Source: VXLM01 sp034421575 (GTDB taxonomy: Bacteria; Chloroflexota; Dehalococcoidia; Lucifugimonadales; VXLM01). From it: a stretch of 64,000 nt of DNA. The notes below the pieces were generated by a model. The model did not search any database and had not been told where the DNA came from. It worked only from the letters and a program-made list of their open reading frames with translations. The translations under genes were made by a program, and so were the position numbers. Positions 24,632 to 32,437 of this stretch are shown one piece after another. Position 1 is the stretch's first letter. Each line of letters starts with the position of its first letter. Location of the stretch: NCBI GenBank assembly GCA_034421575.1, contig DAOUKG010000049.1:38250-102249 (forward strand). Reading direction: 5' to 3'.

Positions 24632-25864
24632 ATGAACGCATTTGATGAAGTGAACCAGTTCTTCGACCGTGCCGCCGAGCACCTGGGACTCGACGACGGT
24701 ACCCGCGACCTCCTGAAGAAGCCGTGGCGGGAACTGACCGTGTCGGTGCCGGTCCGCATGGATGACGGCTCGATCCGGGTCTTCAACGGATATCGCATCC
24801 AGCACAACGCGGCCCGTGGCCCATACAAGGGCGGAACGCGCTTTCATCCCGCCGCCGACGTGAACGAGGTGCGGGCGCTTGCCTCCCTCATGACGTGGAA
24901 GACGGCAGTCGTCGACATCCCGTTCGGCGGCGCGAAGGGCGGGATCCAATGCGACCCGCGCACATTGAGCGAGTCCGAGCTCAACCGCATGACGAGGCGG
25001 TACACCACGAACATCCGCCACCTGCTGGGAGTGAACCGCGACATCCCCGCTCCCGACATGGGAACCGACTCGCAGACGATGGCATGGATGATGGACGCCT
25101 ACGGCGCAATGGCCGGCTACACGCCGGGCGTCGTGACCGGCAAGCCTATCGAGCTCGGCGGTTCAGTGGGCCGGGACGCCGCTCCCGGACGCGGGGCAGT
25201 CTACGTGATGGGAGAGGCCGCGAGGGACATGGGGCTCACCGTCGACGGCGCTCGCGTCGTCGTTCAGGGCTTCGGGCAGGTCGGCAGCTGGGCCGCCCGC
25301 ATCGCCCACGAGATGGGCTGCAAGGTCATCGCTGTGAGCGGCATCGAGGGCGGGATCTACAATCCGCGCGGACTCGACATCCCCAAGGTCGTCGAGCATC
25401 TGAAGGAAGGCTCCGGCGTCGTCGGATTCCCCGGCGCGGACGATGTCAACAACGACGATCTCCTGGAGCTCGACTGCGACGTGCTCGTGCCCGCCGCCAT
25501 TGAGAGCGTCATTCACCAGGGCAACGCCGACCGTATCAAGGCGGCCGTCGTAGTGGAGGCGGCGAACCACCCCGTCACACCGGAGGGCGACGCCATCCTG
25601 AACGACCGGGGAATTCACGTCCTGCCCGACATCCTCGTCAACGCCGGTGGCGTCGTCGGCTCCTACTTCGAATGGACGCAGAACCTCTACCAGCACAAGT
25701 GGGACGAGGAAGAGGTCAGCGCCGAGCTTCACAAGATCATGTCGAGCGCCTACCGCGACGTCTGGGAAATCGTCCAGCGCGAGCGCGTCACCTTCCGGGA
25801 GGCGGCATTCCTGCTAGGCGTGGGCCGCGTCCACCACGCCGCGAAGTTGCGGGGGTTTGTGTAG
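24632..25864 (+). CDS. gdhA: Glu/Leu/Phe/Val-type glutamate dehydrogenase
   Basis: A 410-residue amino-acid dehydrogenase, the length expected for short hexameric GDH. It catalyses oxidative deamination of glutamate (or a branched amino acid) to the 2-oxo acid. The N-terminal FNGYRIQHNAARGPYKGGTR motif, the catalytic Lys in PFGGAKGGIQCDPR, DMGTDSQTMAWMMDAYG, the Rossmann GFGQVGSWAAR and the C-terminal NAGGVVGSYFEWTQN are complete. GAGG lies 9 nt before the ATG. Its 3' terminal 66 bp occur again 770 bp downstream (26565-26632), a sign of an insertion at this gene end. Confidence 0.93.
   Translation: MNAFDEVNQFFDRAAEHLGLDDGTRDLLKKPWRELTVSVPVRMDDGSIRVFNGYRIQHNAARGPYKGGTRFHPAADVNEVRALASLMTWKTAVVDIPFGGAKGGIQCDPRTLSESELNRMTRRYTTNIRHLLGVNRDIPAPDMGTDSQTMAWMMDAYGAMAGYTPGVVTGKPIELGGSVGRDAAPGRGAVYVMGEAARDMGLTVDGARVVVQGFGQVGSWAARIAHEMGCKVIAVSGIEGGIYNPRGLDIPKVVEHLKEGSGVVGFPGADDVNNDDLLELDCDVLVPAAIESVIHQGNADRIKAAVVVEAANHPVTPEGDAILNDRGIHVLPDILVNAGGVVGSYFEWTQNLYQHKWDEEEVSAELHKIMSSAYRDVWEIVQRERVTFREAAFLLGVGRVHHAAKLRGFV
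25795..25862. repeat. Direct repeat, 3' end of gdh (left copy)
   Basis: The last 66-68 bp of the gdh gene, including the codons for REAAFLLGVGRVHHAAKLR. They recur at 26565-26632 with four mismatches over 68 bp. The two copies enclose the two-TM protein gene and its small overlapping ORF. Confidence 0.9.
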
Positions 25865-25882
25865 GAGGGGGTGGCTAGGTCG

Positions 25883-26047
25883 TCAGGTACGCTGAGGTTC
25901 TCTTGACGGCTTTGGTACTGGCGGTGACGGCGGCTGAGGCGGGGGCGGTATAGGGATGGGAGGCCTGGGCGGGTAGCCGGCGTTCTCCCGAACGTCTTCA
26001 GCGCTCTTATCTTTGTCAGGAGGCGAATTCCGCTTGTACGGACTCAT
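25883..26047 (-). CDS. Proline-rich small protein overlapping the two-TM gene
   Basis: A 54-residue ORF not obvious from standard length cut-offs. ATG 26047 is preceded at 3 nt by AGGAGG, an excellent ribosome site, and overlaps the 3' end of the two-TM gene by 32 nt in another frame. The product has a charged N-terminal half (MSPYKRNSPPDKDKSAEDV) and a proline-rich tail with PPIPIPPPPQPPSPPVPKP. It would be translated by reinitiation from the upstream gene. Proline-rich tails often recruit partners; function unknown. The tight ribosome site argues for a real gene. Confidence 0.6.
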   Translation of the reverse strand: MSPYKRNSPPDKDKSAEDVRENAGYPPRPPIPIPPPPQPPSPPVPKPSREPQRT

Positions 26048-26510
26048 ACGCCTCCTGGGTGCACTGTTCGTTCAAAGCATTGTCGGTAAGACCATGCTCG
26101 AGGGCCGGCTTGGTAATTTCATTCAGTTTGCGCTGCAGGGCTTCGACTTGCTGGGGAATGTCTTGGCGATCCGCGTTCAGATTGGACCACAGATGCTTCC
26201 AGTCGATGATGAGATCGTCACACTGGCTGCGGATGACCGATGCGACGGCAGCCTTCTTCGAATAGTTGGCGTAGGATGACCAGATAGCCGACGCGGCCAC
26301 TGCGAGTGACAGAAGCGTCGGGATCAGACCCGGCAAGCTGGCAATGAGCGTTGCTGCGGCTCCCGTCGAGCAGAGCGCGATGAACACCGTCAAACCGAAA
26401 TGCCACCGTTGCAGGCGCACTGCAAGGCGACCATAGTAGCGGCTCAACCTCTCGGCATCCAGCAACCCGATCCAAACCTGCCGAGTGTAGTACTGACTAT
26501 CCACCTGCAT
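26016..26510 (-). CDS. Two-TM SLATT-like membrane protein
   Basis: A 164-residue protein: a short N-terminal amphipathic part (MQVDSQYYTRQVWIGLLDAE), a hydrophobic hairpin (FGLTVFIALCSTGAAATLIA and LIPTLLSLAVAASAIWSSYA), and a helical, charged C-terminal half. This layout resembles SLATT-type effector domains, which form pores in nucleotide-dependent or toxin-like defence systems. I select the second of two tandem ATG codons because GGAGG lies 6 nt upstream; the longer frame reads backwards through the duplicated gdh tail. The NYN nuclease gene lies upstream on the same strand. Assignment by topology only, no database test. Confidence 0.6.
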   Translation of the reverse strand: MQVDSQYYTRQVWIGLLDAERLSRYYGRLAVRLQRWHFGLTVFIALCSTGAAATLIASLPGLIPTLLSLAVAASAIWSSYANYSKKAAVASVIRSQCDDLIIDWKHLWSNLNADRQDIPQQVEALQRKLNEITKPALEHGLTDNALNEQCTQEAYESVQAEFAS

Positions 26511-26564
26511 CATCAGCCTCCGCCACTCCAGGTTGGGAACTATTGTACCAGTTTCAAGTTCGTC

Positions 26565-26632
26565 CCGCGAGGCGGCATTCCTGCTAGGCGTGGGCCGCGT
26601 CCACCACGCTGCGAAGCTGCGGGGGGTTGTGT
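26565..26632. repeat. Direct repeat, 3' end of gdh (right copy)
   Basis: A displaced copy of the gdh 3' end, in the same orientation as gdh and 770 bp away, differing at about four of 68 positions. It lies between the SLATT-like gene and the NYN gene and is not needed for either. It looks like one side of a target duplication or a recombination scar. Confidence 0.85.
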
Positions 26633-26683
26633 GATTGGTGACGTTTCGCCGACTCTGGCCAGTCTGCAATTAGACTTCGAGCG

Positions 26684-27313
26684 TCACCAACCGGAGGGTT
26701 TGGTGATCACGCCAACTTCATCTGTGAGTGTGCCAGGAAGCTGGCTCCGCCGCAGGTGGCTCTTCCATAGACGCTTGACGTAGGTTGCAGCCTCGGCCAA
26801 CTCCCTAGGACTGGCATTCCTAGCGTCGGGATTGACCAGCGTGACACGAAGTCCCAAATCGTCCCTGACGTACCGCATGGCGGAGGCGAAGTCTGCATCG
26901 TTTGAAACGACGACCGCCTGTTCGTACTCTCCGTTGAACCCATCCACCAGCAGGCGAGTGGCAAGATTCACGTCCGAACCCTTCTCCTCGGAGTCTCTGA
27001 CAAGAACGTGAGTCGGCAGTCCAAGTATCGGCTCCGCCAGCGGACGGCGCTTGACCCCGGATCGGAATGTTCCGTAGTAGACGGATAGGATAGGCAGCGT
27101 CGCCAGAGCTCGTAGATATATGAGTTGACGCTGGGCTTGCCCAGGATTGTTAGGACGCGCATCGAGCCGAGCGGTGAAGTAGCAGACCCTATTGATTGTG
27201 TCCTGAGGGAAGAGGGTCTCGGCGAGCTTCCGCTGATCCAACCACCTGAATGGAGTGTCTTTGAGGGCACGATAGTAGAGATTGAAGCCATCTACGTAGA
27301 TGTTGGTTTTCAG
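26684..27313 (-). CDS. NYN-domain ribonuclease-like protein with CTG start
   Basis: A 209-residue NYN (PIN-like, LabA/DUF88) protein. Reading upstream from the nearest standard start (a TTG at 27241) shows that the conserved domain begins earlier: KTNIYVDGFNLYYRALK follows a CTG at 27313, and a stop codon lies just four codons before that. The CTG is preceded by GGAGAGAGG at 3 nt. No ATG, GTG or TTG is available before the YVDGFN motif, so CTG initiation is the simplest reading. Acidic residues expected for metal-dependent RNA cleavage are present: YVDGFN, EKGSDVNLATRLLVDG and VVSNDADFASAMRY. RNA substrate unknown. Confidence 0.8.
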   Translation of the reverse strand: MKTNIYVDGFNLYYRALKDTPFRWLDQRKLAETLFPQDTINRVCYFTARLDARPNNPGQAQRQLIYLRALATLPILSVYYGTFRSGVKRRPLAEPILGLPTHVLVRDSEEKGSDVNLATRLLVDGFNGEYEQAVVVSNDADFASAMRYVRDDLGLRVTLVNPDARNASPRELAEAATYVKRLWKSHLRRSQLPGTLTDEVGVITKPSGW

Positions 27314-27439
27314 TCGCCTCTCTCCTTACAAAGACAGAGACCGCCTCGAAGGGCGGTCTCGACCCTACCGGCGAAGCGATAGGGGTGGTAACGAAATACT
27401 ACCACAGCGGACAGAGTTGTTCAAAGTGTGCTAGGCGGC
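27305..27439. repeat. Duplicated valS 3' flank (left copy)
   Basis: About 135 bp that repeat at 27547-27681 at a constant offset of 242 bp. The copy includes the last two codons and stop of valS (in displaced form), a GTGGTA..TACCAC hairpin, a CCCTA..TAGGG pair and the GAGACCGCC..GGCGGTCTC terminator hairpin. It ends at the start of the NYN gene. Confidence 0.85.
27337..27360 (-). terminator. Hairpin copy upstream of the NYN gene
   Basis: GAGACCGCC (27337-27345), loop TCGAAG, GGCGGTCTC (27352-27360): a perfect 9-bp stem followed on the minus strand by TGTCTTTGT. It is the duplicated version of the valS terminator and stands only 24 bp before the NYN start, where it could attenuate NYN expression. 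Confidence 0.55.
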
Positions 27440-27545
27440 GTAAGTGTTCAGAGTTGGTGATGTGCAATCTCCGCGCCTTTCTGGATACCCGCTTTCGCCG
27501 GAATGACGGTGGCTGTGTGCGCTCTCAGGAAGTCTGAACAGTTAC
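27440..27545. mobile_element. MITE-like element, GTAAGTGTTCAG family
   Basis: A 106-bp copy running from GTAAGTGTTCAG to CTGAACAGTTAC. It fills exactly the gap between the two valS-flank copies (27305-27439 and 27547-27681). The interior is a shortened hairpin region plus the conserved right arm GGTGGCTGTGTGCG. Confidence 0.7.
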
Positions 27546-27546
27546 T

Positions 27547-27681
27547 GGTAATCAATCGCTACTCTCTTTACAAAGACAGAGACCGCCTCTAAGGGCGGTC
27601 TCGACCCTACCGTCGAATCGATAGGGGTGGTAAAGAAATATTACCACAGCGGACAGAGTTGTTCAAAGTGTGCTAGGCAGC
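27547..27681. repeat. Duplicated valS 3' flank (right copy)
   Basis: The native valS end: last codons, stop and downstream hairpins. Beyond the terminator it still resembles the NYN leader of the left copy (GTAAAGAGAGTAGCGATTGATTACC against GTAAGGAGAGAGGCGACTGAAAACC, read by position), with TTG where the left copy has CTG. It therefore looks like a relic of an NYN gene start cut by the MITE. Confidence 0.8.
27579..27602 (-). terminator. valS terminator hairpin
   Basis: GAGACCGCC (27579-27587), loop TCTAAG, GGCGGTCTC (27594-27602), about 75 bp downstream of the valS stop on the minus strand and followed by TGTCTTTGT. The T run is short, so termination efficiency is uncertain. Confidence 0.55.
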
Positions 27682-30237
27682 CCCATCCTCCGTCACGGAC
27701 ACCGAGAAGGCGCCGTCCGCCACTGTGGCGAATTCGCCTACGCGGCCAGCGTCCTTCACGTCCAGCAGCGACCGCTCAAGGATGGCTATGCGTTCAGCCG
27801 TGTCGCGCACGACGACCTTGCCTACGGGCGCGCCCAGTGACAGGTTCGAGTCGCTCTTGAACCGCCTGATCTCGCCGAGCACCTCGCTGGCGACCTCGTA
27901 GACCGCCTCCTCGGCGATGCCTCCGGCCCTTGCCCGGATGGCGTCTCCGCTCGGCCACTCAGCCCGGTGAACGCTGCCTTCCTTCCACCACGACCAGACC
28001 TCTTCCGTGACGAAGGGAACGTGTGGCGCGAAGAGCTTGAGGAGCGTCTCGATTGCCAGGCACAATGCCGCCCGCCCGGAGTCTCTAGCCGAATCTCCGC
28101 GACTGCCGTATGTGCGGCCCTTGACGAGCTCGATGTAGTTGTCCGTGAAGAACCAGAAGAACGTCTCGGTAATCTCCAGCGCCCGTGCGTAGTCGAACTT
28201 GTCGAAGGCCTCGGTGACGTCGTCCACCAGTTCCGCGAGACGCGCCAGCATCGCGGCATCGAGCGGCTCGGTGATCGCCGCGTCTTCGTCCGCGCCCTCG
28301 GCGTTCGACAGCGCAAACTTGCTGGCATTCAGGAGCTTGATGGCAAGCCTCCGTCCGACCTTCATCTGGTTCTCGTCGAAGGCTGTGTCTCGTCCCAGCC
28401 GTCCGCTGCATGCCCAATACCGAACGGCATCGGCACCGTACCGCTCGATCAGGTGCATGGGAGTGACCACGTTCCCCTTGGACTTCGACATCTTCTTGCG
28501 GTCGGGGTCGAGCACCCAGCCGGATATGGCAGTGTTCTTCCACGGCAGGCTGTCGTGCTGCAGGTGCGCCCGCACGACCGTGTAGAAGAGCCACGTCCGG
28601 ATGATCTCGTGCGCCTGCGGCCGCAGGTCCATCGGGAACACCTGCGGCATGAAGTCGTCCTTCTCGCCGAATCTTCCCACCACCTGCGGCGAGAGCGACG
28701 AAGTTCCCCACGTGTCCATCACGTCGGGGTCGCCCGCAAAGCCTCCGGGCATGTCGCGCCGGTCTTCGGTGTAGCCGTCCGGGACGTCCCGGTACGGGTC
28801 GATGGGCAGCTGATCGTCCGTGGGAGCGATGGGGTTGTCGTAGTCAAGCGAGCCGTCGGCGTTCACCGGGTACCACAGCGGAATCGGCACGCCGAAGAAC
28901 CGCTGCCGGCTGAGCAGCCAGTCGGAGTTCAGGCCGTTCACCCAGTTTTCGTACCGCACCCGCATCGTGCTCGGATGCCATTCCAGTTCACGACCGCGCT
29001 CCAGGAGCTGCTCTCGCAGGTCCATGTCGAGCCCGCCGTTCTTGAGGTACCACTGCCTGCTCGTGACGATCTCCAACGGGCGGTCGCCCTTCTCGTAGAA
29101 GCGGACAGCGTGAGTGATCGGCTTCGGCTCGGCCTGAAGCTCACCGGTCTCCTCCAGGAGTTCGGCCATTCGCCTCTTGGCCTGGTACACGCGCAGTCCC
29201 GCCAACTCGTCGTAGTGCTTCTGCGCCTGCGCCGGGTCGCACGACTCCCATCCCTCCGTGCCCCACTCGACGGACGCGAACCGTCCGTCGCGGTTGACGA
29301 TGCTCCGAGTCGCAAGCTGCATCTCTCTCCACCACACCACGTCCGCCGTGTCGCCGAATGTACACACCATCGCCGCGCCGGAACCCTTCTCAGGGTCTGC
29401 CGCCTCGTGCGCCACGACAGGCACCTCCGCGCCAAACAGGGGAGTGGTCAGCTTCTTGCCGAAGAGTCCCTTGTAACGCTCGTCGTCGGGATGGGCCACC
29501 ACGGCCACGCAGGCGGGCAGCAGTTCCGGTCGCGTCGTCTCGATGGGAACGAAGCCACCCTCGTACCGGAAATGGAGCCTGTGATAGGCAGCATCCTCGT
29601 CGCGGTCCTCGATCTCCGCCTGGGCCACAGCCGTCTGGAATGTCCAGTCCCACAGGGTGGGCGCCTCTCGCTGGTAGGCCTCACCACGCGCGAGATTGTT
29701 GAGGAAGAACCGCTGTGAGATCCTCTGCACCGTCTCGTCGATCGTCGCGTAGGTGAGCGACCAGTCGACCGACAGTCCCAGGTTCCGCCAGAGGTCCTCG
29801 AACGCCTTCTCGTCTTCCTGCGTCAGGCGGTGGCACAGCTCAATGAAATTCCCGCGCGAAATCGCAATGGCCGACTTGGGCGGCTTTTCAGGCGGCTCGA
29901 AATCGGGGTCGTAAGGCGTCGTCGGGTCGCACCGCACACCGTAATAGTTCTGCACCCTGCGCTCGGTCGGCAGGCCGTTGTCGTCCCACCCCATCGGGTA
30001 GAAGACCTCCATGCCCCGCATCCGCTGGTACCGCGCGATCGTGTCGGTGTGCGTGTACGAAAAGACGTGCCCGACGTGCAGCGAACCGCTCACCGTCGGG
30101 GGCGGCGTGTCTATGCTGAAAATCTCATCTCTGCCCTTGGAGTTGTCGAAGTCGTATACGCCGTTGGAGTCCCACTCATCCAGCCACTTCGACTCCACAC
30201 CGTTCAACGACGGCTTCCTGGGTATGTTGAACGCCAT
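27673..30237 (-). CDS. valS: Valyl-tRNA synthetase
   Basis: An 854-residue ValRS, which charges tRNA(Val) in the cytosol and edits misactivated Thr. Start at ATG 30237 (MAFNIPRKPSLNG), since the frame upstream is unconserved. The class I signatures are present: HVGH in SGSLHVGHVF (HIGH motif) around residue 45 and KMSKS in DRKKMSKSKGNV around residue 565. The CP1 editing domain lies between them, and an anticodon-binding domain follows. The C-terminal region is short, without the long coiled coil of E. coli ValRS, as in actinobacterial-type enzymes. No T-box is seen upstream. Confidence 0.96.
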   Translation of the reverse strand: MAFNIPRKPSLNGVESKWLDEWDSNGVYDFDNSKGRDEIFSIDTPPPTVSGSLHVGHVFSYTHTDTIARYQRMRGMEVFYPMGWDDNGLPTERRVQNYYGVRCDPTTPYDPDFEPPEKPPKSAIAISRGNFIELCHRLTQEDEKAFEDLWRNLGLSVDWSLTYATIDETVQRISQRFFLNNLARGEAYQREAPTLWDWTFQTAVAQAEIEDRDEDAAYHRLHFRYEGGFVPIETTRPELLPACVAVVAHPDDERYKGLFGKKLTTPLFGAEVPVVAHEAADPEKGSGAAMVCTFGDTADVVWWREMQLATRSIVNRDGRFASVEWGTEGWESCDPAQAQKHYDELAGLRVYQAKRRMAELLEETGELQAEPKPITHAVRFYEKGDRPLEIVTSRQWYLKNGGLDMDLREQLLERGRELEWHPSTMRVRYENWVNGLNSDWLLSRQRFFGVPIPLWYPVNADGSLDYDNPIAPTDDQLPIDPYRDVPDGYTEDRRDMPGGFAGDPDVMDTWGTSSLSPQVVGRFGEKDDFMPQVFPMDLRPQAHEIIRTWLFYTVVRAHLQHDSLPWKNTAISGWVLDPDRKKMSKSKGNVVTPMHLIERYGADAVRYWACSGRLGRDTAFDENQMKVGRRLAIKLLNASKFALSNAEGADEDAAITEPLDAAMLARLAELVDDVTEAFDKFDYARALEITETFFWFFTDNYIELVKGRTYGSRGDSARDSGRAALCLAIETLLKLFAPHVPFVTEEVWSWWKEGSVHRAEWPSGDAIRARAGGIAEEAVYEVASEVLGEIRRFKSDSNLSLGAPVGKVVVRDTAERIAILERSLLDVKDAGRVGEFATVADGAFSVSVTEDGAA

Positions 30238-30456
30238 GTGATTCCACCCCAAATGGGAGCATCCGCTCCCTTCGTCAATTGCAGCTAACTGTACCATCCA
30301 ATGGGTGACTATCCAACCATATAGCAGCCGTTTGCTGTGGAGAATTCGTCGTCGAATCTCATAAAGTGCCACTATATGTTGTGTACGGGGTATGGTCAGG
30401 CCTTACACTTTGGGGTACTATATCGTCCGACGCTTCTGCAGAGGAGTCCCCCGAAG
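30238..30456. promoter_or_regulatory. Divergent promoter region of valS
   Basis: Carries GGGAGCGGATGCTCCC (30256-30271), a 6-bp stem with GGAT loop in the valS leader just upstream of its ribosome site. It could hide or expose that site. No T-box sequence AGGGTGGNACCGCG is found. The plus-strand gene to the right begins around 30457, or earlier. Confidence 0.4.
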
Positions 30457-31110
30457 GTGGGCTATCAGCACACGTTGAAGCTCGATCCCGACGTCGGGAA
30501 CCGTGCCATCGATGCCCTGCGCGAGTTCGGCGACTGGGCGCGCGCAACGTTCATCGACGATATTTCCAGTTCCCTGGAGATCGGTCTTCCGTTCATCGAC
30601 CAGCCCGGAGATGAGCTCGACCTGGACTCTCTGCGGGACGAGTTGCTGGAAGAGTACCCGAACGGTTACGACTGGACGGGCATTTCCAACGTCATGCTCA
30701 TCCACAGCCCCAACCAGGTGGTCTATGTCTCCATCGACAATCCGGACCACACCAAGCTGGCCCGCGACGTACTACCGCGCGAGGCATGGCCGTCATACGT
30801 AAACGGCTCCCCCAAACTCGTGGGAGACGCCTTCCAGATTCCTATGGACCTCGGCGTCATTGACTCGCCGCGCGCCGTCGCCCCCGTCCTGTGGTGGGAG
30901 GACATCTCGTGGCCTCAGTTCGTCGGCCCTGAGGCAATGTCCGCCCTCTTCAAGATCATGGACCGATGGGACGCCCTCCAGGTCTGGGCAAGCATCGCGG
31001 AGGCTGAATACCGCGCTCGCAGGACGTTCGACGCCCGCGTAGGCGACTGGTCGGACCGCGTCCTCCAAGAGGCCGACGCCCCAGCCAACAGCGGCGAGAC
31101 CGCGAATTAG
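30457..31110 (+). CDS. Conserved hypothetical protein
   Basis: A protein of about 217 residues if started at GTG 30457 (GAGGAG 10 nt upstream); an in-frame ATG at 30337 would add 40 residues that cross the valS promoter. The protein is acidic with no signal or membrane segment. Stretches such as HTLKLDPDVGNRAIDALREF and the Trp-rich APVLWWEDISWPQFVGPEA are distinct but not assignable. It is convergent with the following Gfo/Idh gene, the two stop codons overlapping in TTAG. Function unknown. Confidence 0.6.
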   Translation: MGYQHTLKLDPDVGNRAIDALREFGDWARATFIDDISSSLEIGLPFIDQPGDELDLDSLRDELLEEYPNGYDWTGISNVMLIHSPNQVVYVSIDNPDHTKLARDVLPREAWPSYVNGSPKLVGDAFQIPMDLGVIDSPRAVAPVLWWEDISWPQFVGPEAMSALFKIMDRWDALQVWASIAEAEYRARRTFDARVGDWSDRVLQEADAPANSGETAN

Positions 31111-32276
31111 CTCCGCGTTCCTCGCCCCAGCCGCTCGTCTTCAGCCTCCAGCCACTCGTAGTACGGACGCGGCATGGGCTCCGGGTCGCCAAGACCATTC
31201 TCTCGACGCCATCGCAGCAATGGATGGTCCCGTTCCGCCTGTGGGAGGTCGACCGGACGCCCATAGGCAGCCGACTCGAAGATGCCCATGATGATCTCTA
31301 GGACGTGCGTGCCTTCGACGCCGCTCGACTCATGGTCGCGTCCCTCGTCCAGTGCGGCGACGAACTCCTCGACGAACCAGTAGTCGTCCAATGGCCCGCT
31401 GCTGCTGGGATCGTAGCTCTCCAAGGTCTCGGCTTCGAGCCGATGCCACCTATCATGCTCTCCGTCCGGCAGTGACTCCGCACTCTCCAACAGCCACGCG
31501 CCCTCTGTTGTATTGAAAAGAGCGCGCCCCTCCGTGCCGAGGATTTCCAGGACGTGCCCCGCCTTGTCCACGACCGGCATCCTGTGCTGCAAGAGCGTGG
31601 CCGTCACGCCATCGTCGAACTCCATGTGCGCGCTTATCGACTCACCGGCCAGCGTTCCCATCCCGCTGGGAGACGGCACCACGTCTTCCGGGGCTATGGG
31701 ACGCCCGTCCGTCCTCGCCGTCGCGTACACCCTGCGACAGAGCCCCGTGATCTTCATCATCGAGTTCAGCGAGTGAGTTCCGATGTTCAGCAGCCCGTAC
31801 CCGCCGTAGTACCCCTTGCCGCTGCTGTTGACGTGTCGTACCCTGCCGATGCGCCCGTCTGCTATCACCCGTTGAATCGCCCGCATGGCCCCTCCCGACC
31901 GCGACTGGTGGTGCACCGCGACCCGAACGTCCTTCTCGGACGCCTTCGCCAGCACGTCGTCGGCTTGGTACAGCTCGACGCAGATGGGCTTCTCCACCTC
32001 TATATGGACTCCGTGCTCCAGCACGCGCATGGAGAGTGGATAGTGAAACTCCGTGCCCGTCGGTATCGCGACGATGTCCGGCTTCGTTTCCACGATCATC
32101 GCATCGAGGTCGTCGTACCTCGCCGAGACGCCAAGCTCGTCGCCAAGGGAGTCGACGCGCTCCTGTACCAAGTCGCAGAGGCCGACCACCTCCGTACGCG
32201 GGTGGGCGTGATAGGCCCGTCCCGCCGTGCCGCCCCGTCCCCGGCACCCGAGAATGGCCACCCTGTACGTTTTCAT
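31107..32276 (-). CDS. Gfo/Idh/MocA-family oxidoreductase
   Basis: A 389-residue NAD(P)-dependent dehydrogenase of the Gfo/Idh/MocA family, acting on sugars, inositols or related polyols. The N-terminal Rossmann strand MKTYRVAILGCRGRGGTAGR is slightly unusual (GCRGRG in place of GxGxxG). The EKPICVEL segment carries the conserved Glu-Lys-Pro with catalytic Lys, and NIGTHSLNSMMKI contains the GxHxxD-like motif with Asn instead of Asp. AGGGGG precedes the ATG. Neighbours are unrelated; substrate not inferred. Confidence 0.9.
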   Translation of the reverse strand: MKTYRVAILGCRGRGGTAGRAYHAHPRTEVVGLCDLVQERVDSLGDELGVSARYDDLDAMIVETKPDIVAIPTGTEFHYPLSMRVLEHGVHIEVEKPICVELYQADDVLAKASEKDVRVAVHHQSRSGGAMRAIQRVIADGRIGRVRHVNSSGKGYYGGYGLLNIGTHSLNSMMKITGLCRRVYATARTDGRPIAPEDVVPSPSGMGTLAGESISAHMEFDDGVTATLLQHRMPVVDKAGHVLEILGTEGRALFNTTEGAWLLESAESLPDGEHDRWHRLEAETLESYDPSSSGPLDDYWFVEEFVAALDEGRDHESSGVEGTHVLEIIMGIFESAAYGRPVDLPQAERDHPLLRWRRENGLGDPEPMPRPYYEWLEAEDERLGRGTRS

Positions 32277-32437
32277 CGGTCAGGCCCCCTGCGTGGTTTC
32301 CGGCAGATTATACGCCAAAGGTGCGCGGGGCATGTGCTACCGCATATTTCTCTGCGGAACCCTGCGGTGCAGGGACGGTCGATCACGACTATTGTAGGGC
32401 GACGTGTTTAATACGGACACTCAAACGTGTTAGAATT

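Noticed and set aside
26511..26669. N-terminal extension of the two-TM protein
   Set aside because: It is translated backward through the duplicated gdh tail; the ATG with GGAGG at 26510 is better.
27305..27681. T-box riboswitch near valS (GGGTGGTA-type sequence)
   Set aside because: The sequence lies 3' of valS, not upstream, and has TAACGAAA in place of the ACCGCG core; it is a hairpin and terminator flank.
27967..29718. 583-codon plus-strand open frame inside valS
   Set aside because: Antisense shadow of valS, Arg/Val-rich and without motifs.
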